The position numbers and the translations under genes are program-made. Positions 9,114-16,832 of a DNA stretch of 64,000 bases are shown here, one piece after another. The DNA lies in NCBI RefSeq assembly GCF_900116855.1, contig NZ_UETD01000010.1, forward strand, positions 124,001 through 188,000, written 5' to 3'. The notes beneath the pieces are model-generated. The model made no database searches. It was not told the DNA's origin and worked only from the letters and a program-made list of their open reading frames with translations. The DNA is from Ruminococcus flavefaciens. GTDB taxonomy: Bacteria > Bacillota > Clostridia > Oscillospirales > Ruminococcaceae. Within the stretch, counting starts at the first letter, position 1. Each line of letters begins with the position of its first letter.

Positions 9114-9986
9114 ATGGGAAATTTATACAGAGCTATATCTGCGGACGGCTCCGCGTTTGCAGAGGTTCTTGACGCAAAGGACATTGTTTCGGAGATAGAG
9201 CGCATACACAAGACCTCAGCTGTTATCACGGCAGGACTGGGAAGGCTTACCATAGCTGCCTCCCTCATGGGCTATATGCTCAAGGGCGATGAGGACAGCA
9301 TCACGCTGAGAGTTGACGGCGGCGGTCCCGCAGGACAGCTTGTGGCAGTTGCCGACAGCCGCGGAAACGTAAAGAGCTGCGTCAATAATCCTGTGGTGGA
9401 GATACCTCTCAATGCACAGGGCAAGCTTGACGTAGGCGGCGCAGTGGGCACAGACGGTACTCTTTCCGTGGTGAAGGACATGGGACTGAAGGAGCCATAT
9501 GTGGGTGTTATCCCCCTTGTTTCGGGAGAGATAGCCGAGGATATCGCCAGCTACTATGCCACCAGTGAGCAGATACCCACGGTGTGCAGCCTCGGCGTCC
9601 TTGTAAATCCCGACCTTACGGTGAAGTCCGCAGGCGGCTTCCTTGTGCAGCTCCTTCCCTTTGCGGACGAGAAGTGCATAGATATCATCGAGAAGAATGT
9701 TGCGAAGATACGTCCTGTTTCGGCAATGCTGGACGAGGGCATAACCCCCGAGGAGATAGCGAATATGCTCCTTGATGGTCTGGAGCCCAATGTGCTGGAC
9801 ACAGCCGCTCCCGTATACAAGTGCGATTGCAGCCGTGAGCGTACAGAGAGAGTTCTCATCAGCATAGGAAAGGACGAGCTGAAGTCCATAGCCGATGAGG
9901 GCAAGGATACTGCGGTGAGCTGTCATTTCTGCGGTAAGGAGTACGTTTTCACTCCCGACGAGATAAGAAAGCTCATGGGTGAATGA
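9114..9986 (+). CDS. hslO: Redox-regulated chaperone Hsp33
   Basis: 290 residues, normal for Hsp33, a cytosolic holdase activated by oxidative unfolding. The C-terminal zinc switch is complete: CDC near residue 238 and CHFC near residue 270 give the CxC...CxxC ligand set that releases zinc when oxidised. N-terminal family signs are YRAISADGSAFAEVLDAKD, the dimer-core stretch LTIAASLMGYMLKGDE, and VDGGGPAGQLVAVADSRGNVK. RBS GAAAGGA. Such a protein fits a strict anaerobe that must survive oxygen bursts. Confidence 0.95.
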   Translation: MGNLYRAISADGSAFAEVLDAKDIVSEIERIHKTSAVITAGLGRLTIAASLMGYMLKGDEDSITLRVDGGGPAGQLVAVADSRGNVKSCVNNPVVEIPLNAQGKLDVGGAVGTDGTLSVVKDMGLKEPYVGVIPLVSGEIAEDIASYYATSEQIPTVCSLGVLVNPDLTVKSAGGFLVQLLPFADEKCIDIIEKNVAKIRPVSAMLDEGITPEEIANMLLDGLEPNVLDTAAPVYKCDCSRERTERVLISIGKDELKSIADEGKDTAVSCHFCGKEYVFTPDEIRKLMGE

Positions 9987-9995
9987 GGAGGAGCC

Positions 9996-10640
9996 ATGAT
10001 AACTGCAATATTTGACCTTGACGGAACACTTGCCGATACAATAGCTGACCTTGGTGACGCTGTGAATTTCGGACTGGAAAAGCTGGGCTTTCCCACCCAT
10101 GACTATACTGCCTATAAGCAGATGGTGGGAAACGGCGTAAGGAAGCTCTGTTACAGAGCGCTTCCCGAGGACAGCAAGGACAGGCTCGATGAGCTCCACG
10201 GACTTTTCAAGGAGTATTATGAGGTTCACTATCTGGACAAGACAAAGCTCTATGACGGCATAAAGGAGAGCCTTGCAAGGCTGCGGGACAGCGGTGTAAA
10301 GCTTGCTGTGGCAACCAACAAGCCCGAGAATGTGGCTGCGGAGATAGTCATGGAGCTGCTGCCTGAGTTTGATTTTGTCCGTATACTCGGCGGCAATGAC
10401 AAGAGACCTGCAAAGCCCGATACGGCTATACTTATCGAGATATTCGCAGCCCTCCCCGACGAGGAGAACCGCGTGTTCATGATAGGGGACAGCAATGTAG
10501 ATGTACAGACCGCGAAGAATGCCTGCATAGAGAGCATAGGCTGTGCATGGGGCTTTCGCGGACGCGCCGAGCTGGAAGCAGCAGGTGCGGATTTCATAGC
10601 GGAGAAGCCCTCCGATATCGCAGATATAATACTCGGTTAA
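9996..10640 (+). CDS. HAD-superfamily phosphatase, phosphoglycolate-phosphatase type
   Basis: 214 residues. HAD motif I is FDLDGTLADT (nucleophile Asp in DLDGT), motif II ATNKP, then KPD with the conserved Lys, and motif IV IGDSNVDVQTAKNA. The cap lies between residues 15 and 80, as in Gph/PGP-like subfamily I enzymes. It follows hslO with a strong AGGAGG and a 9-base gap. It probably hydrolyses a small phosphorylated metabolite (2-phosphoglycolate by family), but the substrate is not certain. Confidence 0.85.
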   Translation: MITAIFDLDGTLADTIADLGDAVNFGLEKLGFPTHDYTAYKQMVGNGVRKLCYRALPEDSKDRLDELHGLFKEYYEVHYLDKTKLYDGIKESLARLRDSGVKLAVATNKPENVAAEIVMELLPEFDFVRILGGNDKRPAKPDTAILIEIFAALPDEENRVFMIGDSNVDVQTAKNACIESIGCAWGFRGRAELEAAGADFIAEKPSDIADIILG

Positions 10641-10658
10641 AAGCGCTCCTGCGTAATA

Positions 10659-10840
10659 TAAATCAAAATTTAGCTTTGCTAAATTTTGATTTAAGCCGTT
10701 AGCCCATAGCCATTAGCCGTTAGCCTGATGTAGGGGCGGCGTTCCGCCGCCCGATAATAAAGCGGCGAAGCCGCTTCCTAATGGCTAAAAGCTAAAGGCT
10801 AAGGGCTTCGGAATTTAACACCGTAGGTGTTAAATTCCGA
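10659..10840. repeat. Composite palindromic intergenic element, family 1 (copy 1)
   Basis: Fills the space between the phosphatase and ispF. It begins with a perfect 15-bp-arm palindrome (AAATCAAAATTTAGC, loop TTT; 10660-10692). Next come direct repeats of GCCGTTAGCC, GC hairpins (GGGCGGCG/CGCCGCCC at 10733-10752 and AAGCGGC/GCCGCTT at 10760-10777), then the inverted repeat cluster (GGCTAAAAGC, GGCTAAGGGC). It ends in a second palindrome (CGGAATTTAACACC/GGTGTTAAATTCCG at 10809-10839). The same parts in the opposite order occur at 31337-31490. No coding capacity. Confidence 0.85.
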
Positions 10841-10860
10841 TTTATCTTAATAAAAAACAT

Positions 10861-10890
10861 TGCCCCTGAGTGAATGAACTCTCAGGGGCA
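10861..10890 (-). terminator. Terminator of the ispF transcript
   Basis: TGCCCCTGAG (10861-10870) pairs with CTCAGGGGCA (10881-10890). Read on the minus strand the stem is followed by ATGTTTTTTATT, a good T-tract. Confidence 0.8.
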
Positions 10891-10935
10891 TAACTTTTAT
10901 ATGGGTATCCGTCTGAACGCTTCTTGCGCTTTGGC

Positions 10936-11412
10936 TTATGCCTTCTGCATAAGTGCTACTGCATGGGCTGACATTCCCAGCTTTTCGCCTGTGAAGCCGA
11001 GGTGCTCCTCGGTGGTAGCCTTTACGCTTATCTGCGACACATCACAGCCGCAGACCCTTGCAATATTCTCGCGCATGGTCATTATATGCGGAGCCAGCTT
11101 GGGCGCCTGTGCTATGACAGTTGCGTCGATATTGCCTATCTCCCAGCCCTCGGCTCTTACCCTGCGGCAAACCTCTGCCATGAGCTTCATGCTGTCCGCA
11201 CCCTTGAAGCTGTCGTCGTTGTCGGGGAAAAGGTGTCCGATATCGCCCATTGCCAGCGCTCCCAGCATTGCGTCCATGATGGCGTGAGCCAGCACATCTG
11301 CGTCGGAGTGACCGAGAAGCCCTGTCTCATGGGGAATATCAACTCCGCCGAGAATGAGCTTTCTGCCCTCCACCAGCTTGTGTACGTCGTAACCGTGACC
11401 TATTCTGAACAT
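10936..11412 (-). CDS. ispF: 2-C-methyl-D-erythritol 2,4-cyclodiphosphate synthase
   Basis: 158 residues, full length. Converts CDP-ME 2-phosphate to the cyclic diphosphate in the MEP isoprenoid pathway as a cytosolic homotrimer. Metal ligands are visible in GHGYDVH (Asp8, His10) and [13 protein letters not shown] (His42), and the family motif DIGHLFPD follows. Other signs are [13 protein letters not shown] and the C-terminal [16 protein letters not shown]. It is the second gene after the antiporter on the minus strand, 24 bases downstream, and is followed by a strong terminator. Confidence 0.97.
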   Translation of the reverse strand: MFRIGHGYDVHKLVEGRKLILGGVDIPHETGLLGHSDADVLAHAIMDAMLGALAMGDIGHLFPDNDDSFKGADSMKLMAEVCRRVRAEGWEIGNIDATVIAQAPKLAPHIMTMRENIARVCGCDVSQISVKATTEEHLGFTGEKLGMSAHAVALMQKA

Positions 11413-11436
11413 ATTATTCTCCTTTCGGGGATATTG

Positions 11437-12645
11437 CTATTTCTTCGCCGTGGCAAGAGCCGCTTCTTTAGTGCCCTTGTCGGACTTTCCGAAAAGCAGC
11501 TTCAGCACTACGGGCGTTACTATGCTTGATACAATAATGAGGAGTATTACCGCAGTAAAGTACGAGGAGTCGATGATGCCAAGCCCCAGTCCCTTGTTGG
11601 TAATGATGAGGGCTACCTCTCCTCTGGTCATCATGCCTGCACCTATCTTGAGGCAGTCTGTCCAGCTGTACCTGAAGCACTTTGATGCCAGTCCGCAGCC
11701 GATGACCTTGCTGAGCATTGCCACTATGACAAAGCCTATGGAGAACACTATCATGCTGGAGTCAACATTGCTGAAATCCGTCTTCAGTCCTATGCTGACA
11801 AAGAACACAGGTGCAAAGAACATATAGCCGTTTATGCTTATGCGGCGGTCTATGTATTCGGCATCGCGGACGTTGCAGAGGATTATTCCTGCGATATAGG
11901 CTCCCGTTATATCGGCGATACCGAAGTATTTCTCAGCCGCGAATGCCATTATGAAGCAGAGCGTGATGGCGATAATGGGGATACGTCTTGTGTGGGCGTG
12001 TCTGTCGTCGTAGAACTTGAACAGCTTGTAGATGACAATGCCCAGAACCAGCGACAGCACTAAGAACAGCAGTATCTTTCCCGTTACGAGGAGTGTATTG
12101 CTGTCGGGGTCCTTGAAGCCGAGAACAAAGGTCAGCACGATGATTCCGATAACGTCGTCGATGATAGCCGCACTGAGTATGGTCTGTCCCACACGGGTCT
12201 TGAGCTTGCCCATCTCCTTCAGCACCTCAACGGTGATGCCTACGGAGGTAGCCGTCATGATACAGCCGATGAACACCGCCTTGAAGAACTCGTCCGTGCC
12301 GAATGCCGAGAAGCCGTAAATGCACATATACAGCAGGCTTCCGCCGACCAGCGGCACAAGCACTCCCACACAGGCTATAAAGAACGCCGCGAATCCCGAT
12401 TTTTTCAGCTCCTGCAGGTTGGTCTCAAGTCCTGCGGAGAACATGATGAGTATAACGCCTATCTCCGCCATCTGCGCCACGAAATCGTTTGGCGTTACCC
12501 AGTTCAGGAGACAGGGACCGATGATAAGCCCTGCGATTATCTCGCCCACTACCATAGGAGCCCTGCACTTTCTGGCAAGAAGTCCCGCTCCCTTGGCACA
12601 TATGAAGATAATGGCAAGGTCTCTGAGAATGTTATAGGTTTCCAT
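11437..12645 (-). CDS. Cation/proton antiporter, CPA2 (KefB/GerN-like) family
   Basis: 402 residues with about 12 hydrophobic segments covering nearly the whole protein. The ion-site pair is AAIIDDVIGIIVLTF (Asp-Asp in the sixth helix), and the N-terminal VVGEIIAGLIIGPCLLNW motif is typical of the Na+/H+ exchanger superfamily. There is no C-terminal TrkA-N regulatory domain, so it resembles NapA/GerN-type short antiporters more than KefB/C. It is inferred to exchange Na+ or K+ for protons. Transcribed from the divergent promoter at 12701-12729 together with ispF. Confidence 0.9.
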   Translation of the reverse strand: METYNILRDLAIIFICAKGAGLLARKCRAPMVVGEIIAGLIIGPCLLNWVTPNDFVAQMAEIGVILIMFSAGLETNLQELKKSGFAAFFIACVGVLVPLVGGSLLYMCIYGFSAFGTDEFFKAVFIGCIMTATSVGITVEVLKEMGKLKTRVGQTILSAAIIDDVIGIIVLTFVLGFKDPDSNTLLVTGKILLFLVLSLVLGIVIYKLFKFYDDRHAHTRRIPIIAITLCFIMAFAAEKYFGIADITGAYIAGIILCNVRDAEYIDRRISINGYMFFAPVFFVSIGLKTDFSNVDSSMIVFSIGFVIVAMLSKVIGCGLASKCFRYSWTDCLKIGAGMMTRGEVALIITNKGLGLGIIDSSYFTAVILLIIVSSIVTPVVLKLLFGKSDKGTKEAALATAKK

Positions 12646-12700
12646 TCATATACATATCCTTTCGCAAATAAAGGGAGCTTCATGGCTCCCGTATATACTT

Positions 12701-12729
12701 ATTATACTATGAAGCTTGTCAGTTGTCAA
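12701..12729 (-). promoter_or_regulatory. Promoter of the antiporter-ispF unit, with a 5' leader hairpin
   Basis: On the minus strand TTGACA (12729-12724) and TATAAT (12706-12701) have a 17-bp spacer. The predicted start near 12694 puts a GGGAGC/GCTCCC hairpin (12690-12673) at the very 5' end of the transcript, followed by TTTATTT. It could stabilise the mRNA or act as an attenuator. Confidence 0.75.
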
Positions 12730-12760
12730 CTTTTTTGAGAAATAAGTTTTTGAAAAACGC

Positions 12761-12789
12761 TTGACAAGCCCTTTTTGAAATGGTATAAT
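12761..12789 (+). promoter_or_regulatory. Promoter of rpsF-ssb-rpsR
   Basis: TTGACA at 12761-12766, a 17-bp spacer, then TGG-TATAAT at 12781-12789, an extended -10. It lies back to back with the antiporter promoter. Confidence 0.85.
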
Positions 12790-12794
12790 ATTTG

Positions 12795-12875
12795 AGTATC
12801 GTGTGTAAACCGATACTATTATTATCCTTGCCCGCAGTAAGTTGCCGGGCATGATCCCAGAAGGAGGTGTGCTAA
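12795..12875 (+). promoter_or_regulatory. Candidate S6:S18 ribosomal-protein leader
   Basis: The rpsF leader contains two hairpins. The first is AGTATCG/CGATACT (12795-12801 and 12811-12817). The second is TGCCC/GGGCA (12829-12833 and 12847-12851) with an inner GCA/TGC stem, which leaves an unpaired C next to a CCG. Known leaders bound by the S6:S18 complex upstream of rpsF carry a CCG in an internal loop or bulge of such a hairpin, giving feedback control of the operon. Placement and the CCG bulge fit, but I have not matched it to a covariance model. AGAAGGAGGTG follows as RBS. Confidence 0.45.
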
Positions 12876-13172
12876 ATGGCAAAGGTATCCGCTAAGTATG
12901 AAGTAATGGTTGTTTTCAGCCTCAAGAACGGCGAGGAGCCTATGAAGGCTCTCGTAGAGAAGTTCAAGGAGAGAATCGAGCGTCACGCCGAAGCTGTTGA
13001 AGTCAACGAGGATTGGGGTAAGCGCAAGCTTGCATATCCTATCGAGGACGAGACAGAGGGCTACTATGTGATCTACACATTCCAGTCACAGCCCGATTAT
13101 CCCGCTGAGCTTTCAAGACGTCTCAACATCACAGACGGCGTTCTTCGTTCACTCGTTACAGTTGTTGAATAA
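12876..13172 (+). CDS. rpsF: 30S ribosomal protein S6
   Basis: 98 residues. Binds 16S rRNA together with S18 in the platform of the small subunit. Family signs: YEVMVVFS near the start, DWGKRKLAYPIEDETEGYYV in the middle, and the C-terminal LNITDGVLRSLV. Strong RBS AGGAGGTG. First gene of the conserved rpsF-ssb-rpsR operon. Confidence 0.97.
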   Translation: MAKVSAKYEVMVVFSLKNGEEPMKALVEKFKERIERHAEAVEVNEDWGKRKLAYPIEDETEGYYVIYTFQSQPDYPAELSRRLNITDGVLRSLVTVVE

Positions 13173-13201
13173 TTCTACTTCATTTATCAGGAGGCGGTCA
13201 G

Positions 13202-13720
13202 ATGAATAAGGTTATTTTAGTCGGCAGACTTACTGCTGATCCCGAGCTGAGACAGACTCAGAGCGGTGTTGCTTCATGCAGATTTACTGTTGCTGTAGAC
13301 AGGCGCTTCGCCGATAAGACTACAGGCGAGAGACAGGCTGATTTCATCAGCTGCACAGCATGGAGACAGACAGCCGAGTTCGTGTCACGTTATTTCAATA
13401 AGGGCAAGCTCATCGCTATCGAGGGCTCTCTCAGAAATAACAACTATCAGGACAGGAATCACCCCGATGTTACTCACTACACCATGGACGTGCAGGTGGA
13501 TAACGTTGAATTCGTGGGCGGCAAGGGCGATAACGGCGGCAATGGCGGCGGTTATCAGAACGGCGGAGGCTACGGCGCTCCCCAGAACAATTACAATAAC
13601 AATTATTCCGCTCCTCCTCAGCAGGCAGCTCCACAGCAGCCCGCTGCAAATGACAGTATGTCTTACGGCAACCTCAGCGATTTTGAGGAGATCCTCAGCG
13701 ACGGAGATGTTCCGTTCTGA
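13202..13720 (+). CDS. ssb: Single-stranded DNA-binding protein
   Basis: 172 residues. The N-terminal OB fold (about residues 1-108) begins MNKVILVGRLTADPELRQTQ and contains FISCTAWRQTAEFVSRYFNKG. A Gly/Asn/Gln-rich flexible linker follows (about 110-150), and the acidic tip EILSDGDVPF at the C-terminus is the docking peptide for replication and repair partners. The position between rpsF and rpsR is the standard Firmicutes arrangement and puts SSB under ribosomal-protein regulation. Confidence 0.97.
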   Translation: MNKVILVGRLTADPELRQTQSGVASCRFTVAVDRRFADKTTGERQADFISCTAWRQTAEFVSRYFNKGKLIAIEGSLRNNNYQDRNHPDVTHYTMDVQVDNVEFVGGKGDNGGNGGGYQNGGGYGAPQNNYNNNYSAPPQQAAPQQPAANDSMSYGNLSDFEEILSDGDVPF

Positions 13721-13759
13721 GATCGTTAACTTTACTTTATTACGATAGGAGGAAAAGTC

Positions 13760-14002
13760 ATGGAAAAGGAAAGAAATTCCCGTCCCTCGAAGAAGCCCCG
13801 CAAGAAGGTTTGTATGTTCTGTGCTGACAGGATCGAGAAGATCGACTATAAGGATCTCGCTAAGCTCAGAAAGTGCATGACCGAGAGAGCTAAGATTCTT
13901 CCGAGACGTGTAACAGGCACTTGCGCTTACCACCAGCGTGAGCTCACAGTTGCTATCAAGAGAGCAAGACACATCGCTCTGCTTCCTTATATCAGCGACT
14001 AA
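13760..14002 (+). CDS. rpsR: 30S ribosomal protein S18
   Basis: 80 residues, S6 partner in the 30S platform. Contains [22 protein letters not shown], the [20 protein letters not shown] core and the [10 protein letters not shown] ending. The CxxC plus later Cys and His residues make it a zinc-binding (C+) type S18. RBS AGGAGG, last gene before the operon terminator. Confidence 0.97.
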   Translation: MEKERNSRPSKKPRKKVCMFCADRIEKIDYKDLAKLRKCMTERAKILPRRVTGTCAYHQRELTVAIKRARHIALLPYISD

Positions 14003-14013
14003 TTCATAAAATT

Positions 14014-14038
14014 AAAGGGAGGCATTATGCCTCCCTTT
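14014..14038 (+). terminator. Terminator of rpsF-ssb-rpsR
   Basis: AAAGGGAGGC (14014-14023) pairs with GCCTCCCTTT (14029-14038) over ATTAT, ending in a run of T. A classic intrinsic terminator. Confidence 0.9.
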
Positions 14039-14095
14039 TTGCATATCCGTATGTAGCGCTCCTTACGGCATCGTTGAAGGAGCGTGTGAACGGGT

Positions 14096-14314
14096 CTATC
14101 TGTCGATATTCTGTACTGCAAGCTCCTCGTCTTTGCGGAAGAGAAGTGATATGCACCAGACTGCCGAAATGGCTACGAGTATATATACCGCACGGCTGAT
14201 GACGCTGTCTGCGCCTCCGAAGAGCCATGCGACCATATCAAACTCGAAAATACCGACAAGTCCCCAGTTTATTCCTCCGATTATCAGAAGAATAAGAGCT
14301 ATTTTGTCCCACAT
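14096..14314 (-). CDS. DUF378 small membrane protein
   Basis: 72 residues with two hydrophobic helices. The N-terminal IALILLIIGGINWGLVGIF with the INWGLVG motif is the hallmark of the DUF378 family, whose function is unknown. GAGGTG lies 9 bases before the ATG. It is transcribed divergently from the NERD-domain gene, and the 120-base gap between them contains no further gene. Confidence 0.8.
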   Translation of the reverse strand: MWDKIALILLIIGGINWGLVGIFEFDMVAWLFGGADSVISRAVYILVAISAVWCISLLFRKDEELAVQNIDR

Positions 14315-14436
14315 ATTGAGAACACCTCTTTATTCGGGATTTGTAAGACCGCTGATGACGGATATGCCGCGCTTCAACGGTACATGACTATTATCACCGC
14401 ATATATTATGATTATTCATTTTTTAAGGAGAAAATT

Positions 14437-15084
14437 ATGGTACCTGATATTTCTGCTTCGATAATATTTGACAAAAAAACATGGATACTCATCGCTGTCA
14501 TAGCGGTGGCTGTACTTCTGCTCATTCTATATATTTCCGTACACTTCAGCAAGGGCAAGCGCAAGGGCAGAGCTGCCGAGCGCAAGGTGGCAAAAAAGCT
14601 GAAGAAAATTGGAAAGGCTGATCATATCCGTATCATCAACAATGCCTACCTCCCTCTCTACAACAAGGCCTGCGAGGTGGACCACCTTGTATTCGGCCGC
14701 TTCGGTGTTCTTGTAGTGGAGACCAAGGGCATCTCAGGTAAGGTAACAGGCAGCGGCAAGAACCTCACCCACTCTATCGGCAGCAAGACCCATAAGCTCT
14801 ATAACCCACAGCTTCAGAACAAGACCCACATGGATAATGTTATCCACCATCTGAAAAAGGGGGGCTTCGATACTACTCCCGTAAACGGTGCAGTCGTATT
14901 CACCGCAAACGATATCGAGTTTCCCTCTGAGATAGGCATGGATATCAAGGGTCTGGAGAAGTTCTACAAGTCACTTCCCGATGCAGGCTGCAATCAGGAT
15001 GTGCTGTACCATTACTTCTCGGATATGCAGGTCAAGAACCCCATGAAGAAGATGTGGATAAGAACAAGGAAGAAAAACGACTGA
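14437..15084 (+). CDS. Membrane-anchored NERD (nuclease-related) domain protein
   Basis: 215 residues: one N-terminal membrane helix (about 12-34), a basic stretch KGKRKGRAAERKVAKKLKK, then a NERD domain with HIRIINNAYLPLYNKACEVDHLVFGRFGVLVVETKG. The pattern D...VVETK..G resembles the acidic-Lys active centre of restriction-endonuclease-like folds, so nuclease activity is possible but unproven. Good AAGGAG RBS. It precedes the GH53 gene by 16 bases and may be co-transcribed with it, without any obvious functional link. Confidence 0.8.
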   Translation: MVPDISASIIFDKKTWILIAVIAVAVLLLILYISVHFSKGKRKGRAAERKVAKKLKKIGKADHIRIINNAYLPLYNKACEVDHLVFGRFGVLVVETKGISGKVTGSGKNLTHSIGSKTHKLYNPQLQNKTHMDNVIHHLKKGGFDTTPVNGAVVFTANDIEFPSEIGMDIKGLEKFYKSLPDAGCNQDVLYHYFSDMQVKNPMKKMWIRTRKKND

Positions 15085-15100
15085 TACAAAGGAGGTCATT

Positions 15101-16684
15101 ATGAGTACAAGGAGAGTCCTCGCAGCTGTTATCGCTGCGGCAATAGCATTTCCCGTCGCAGGCAGCTGCGGTACATCCGTCCATGTCACCGACGCAGCAA
15201 ATATACCTGCCGTGACATTCAACAACTTCGACAGCCGTATCAATGGCGGGGAGCCTATCCGCGGCGTGGATATCTCCTCCGTGATCTCCTTAGAGGAAGC
15301 GGGCATGAAGTTCTATGACGACAATGACAATGAGGCTGACCTGTTCACCGTCCTTGCCGACCACGGCGTCAACTATATCCGCGTAAGGATATGGAACGAG
15401 CCCCATGACGACAACGGCAACAGCTACGGCGGCGGTCACTCCGATCTGGAAACTGCCGCTAAAATAGGCAAACGCGCTGCTGAACACGGAATGAAGCTCC
15501 TTGCGGATATACAGTACTCAGACTTCTGGGCGGACCCTGCAAAGCAGACCCGTCCCAAGTACTGGCAGCCCCACTCCCATGAAAAGCTCAAGAGCGAGAT
15601 ATACAACTGGACATCGTGGGTGCTCAAGTACCTAACCGAAAACGGCAGCGATATCGGCATGGTGCAGGTGGGCAACGAGACCGAGTGCTTCTTCTGCGGC
15701 GAGAAGGACATGTACAAGATATGCGACCTGTTCTCCAGCGGCGAGAAGGCTGTCCGTGACTTCGACAGGGATATCCTCATCGCTCACCATTTTGCAAATC
15801 CCGGAAACGGTCACTTCGGCTGGTACGCCAAGATCATGAACGAGTGCAAGCTGGATTACGATGTGTTTGCCACATCATACTACTCCTACTGGCACGGCTC
15901 CCTCGAGAACCTGACAAAGGTGCTGACGGATATCGGCAACACCTACAACAAGTACGTCATGGTTGCCGAGACCGCCTACCCCTACACCGATATGGACGGC
16001 GACCACTTCCGCAACAACGTGACCTCCAGCTATGAGGACTGCGAGCTGCGCTATCCCGTATCCGTTGACGGTCAGATAAAAGCCGTTACCGACGTCTTTC
16101 AGGCAATTGCCAACTGCAACGGTCACGGCATAGGCGTTTTCTACTGGGAGCCTGCTTGGCTGGGCATACCCGACCTTTCGTTGAACGACCAGAAGAACAA
16201 CTGGGAGAAGTACGGCACAGGCTGGGCTACCATCTACGCCAAGAGCTATGACGATGGCGTAGATGCTACGGGCGGTTCCTCATTTGACAATCAGGCGCTT
16301 TTCGATTTCCACGGCAAGCCGCTGGAGTCACTCGACCTGTTCCTTAACATCTTCCCACAGCAGACAAAGGTTACAACCACCACTACTACCACGGTAACGA
16401 CTACAACTACAACAACTACTACCGTTCCCACAGAGGAGATAGAGACTGTCCTCGGCGATATAAACCGCGATGATGTTATCGATGTTTTTGATGTTGCCGC
16501 ACTGAGGAAGCTTATCCTGACGGAGGGCAGAAATGAAGTGCCCGACATCACCACAGACCTCAACGGTGACCGCGTTCTGAATATTGCCGATCTTATAAAG
16601 CTCCAGCGCTATATTCTGGGCTATCCCGACAGCGACCTGACAAGGGTCACTTTTACGGTGCCCGCCGATCAGCGCAAACGATGA
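15101..16684 (+). CDS. Cellulosomal arabinogalactan endo-beta-1,4-galactanase (GH53) with dockerin
   Basis: 527 residues. Secretion signal at residues 1-25, then a GH53 catalytic domain (about 40-420) starting PIRGVDISSVISLEEAGMKF. The acid/base Glu is E193 in VGNETE and the nucleophile E290 in VAETAYPY, both in the right spacing for clan GH-A. A Thr-rich linker (about 425-450) leads to a type I dockerin with two calcium loops: GDINRDDVIDVFDVAALRKL and DLNGDRVLNIADLIKLQRYI. The enzyme should cut beta-1,4-galactan side chains of pectin and dock into the extracellular cellulosome. RBS AAAGGAGG. A short polar tail (TFTVPADQRKR) follows the dockerin. Confidence 0.95.
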   Translation: MSTRRVLAAVIAAAIAFPVAGSCGTSVHVTDAANIPAVTFNNFDSRINGGEPIRGVDISSVISLEEAGMKFYDDNDNEADLFTVLADHGVNYIRVRIWNEPHDDNGNSYGGGHSDLETAAKIGKRAAEHGMKLLADIQYSDFWADPAKQTRPKYWQPHSHEKLKSEIYNWTSWVLKYLTENGSDIGMVQVGNETECFFCGEKDMYKICDLFSSGEKAVRDFDRDILIAHHFANPGNGHFGWYAKIMNECKLDYDVFATSYYSYWHGSLENLTKVLTDIGNTYNKYVMVAETAYPYTDMDGDHFRNNVTSSYEDCELRYPVSVDGQIKAVTDVFQAIANCNGHGIGVFYWEPAWLGIPDLSLNDQKNNWEKYGTGWATIYAKSYDDGVDATGGSSFDNQALFDFHGKPLESLDLFLNIFPQQTKVTTTTTTTVTTTTTTTTTVPTEEIETVLGDINRDDVIDVFDVAALRKLILTEGRNEVPDITTDLNGDRVLNIADLIKLQRYILGYPDSDLTRVTFTVPADQRKR

Positions 16685-16685
16685 A

Positions 16686-16776
16686 ATTGAGAATCAAGAA
16701 TTAATGTGTTCGCGGAAATTATTTAAAAATCGTCACAGCAGGCGACTCCGCAGCTTTCAACTCTGAACTAAATCGG
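16686..16776. repeat. Decayed copy of intergenic element family 2
   Basis: Contains AATTAATGTGTTCGC, ATTATTTAAA, AGGCGACTCC, TTTCAACTCTGAACTAAATCGG in the same order as the element at 32571-32664, but with many differences and lacking the flanking palindromes. It reads as a fossil insertion after the GH53 gene. Confidence 0.65.
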
Positions 16777-16787
16777 AATAAAACACA

Positions 16788-16821
16788 TTGCCCCTGAGCG
16801 TTGCAAAACGCTCAGGGGCAA
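16788..16821 (-). terminator. Terminator of the dockerin-protein gene
   Basis: TTGCCCCTGAGCGTT (16788-16802) pairs with AACGCTCAGGGGCAA (16807-16821). On the minus strand it is followed by TGTGTTTTATT. Stem sequence is close to that of the ispF terminator at 10861. Confidence 0.75.
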
Positions 16822-16832
16822 AAACTTTATTG

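Noticed and set aside
16375-16436. Micro-satellite-like ACC/ACT/ACA run as an independent repeat element
   Set aside because: It is the coding sequence of the Thr-rich linker before the dockerin; the same type of linker occurs in the neighbouring dockerin protein.
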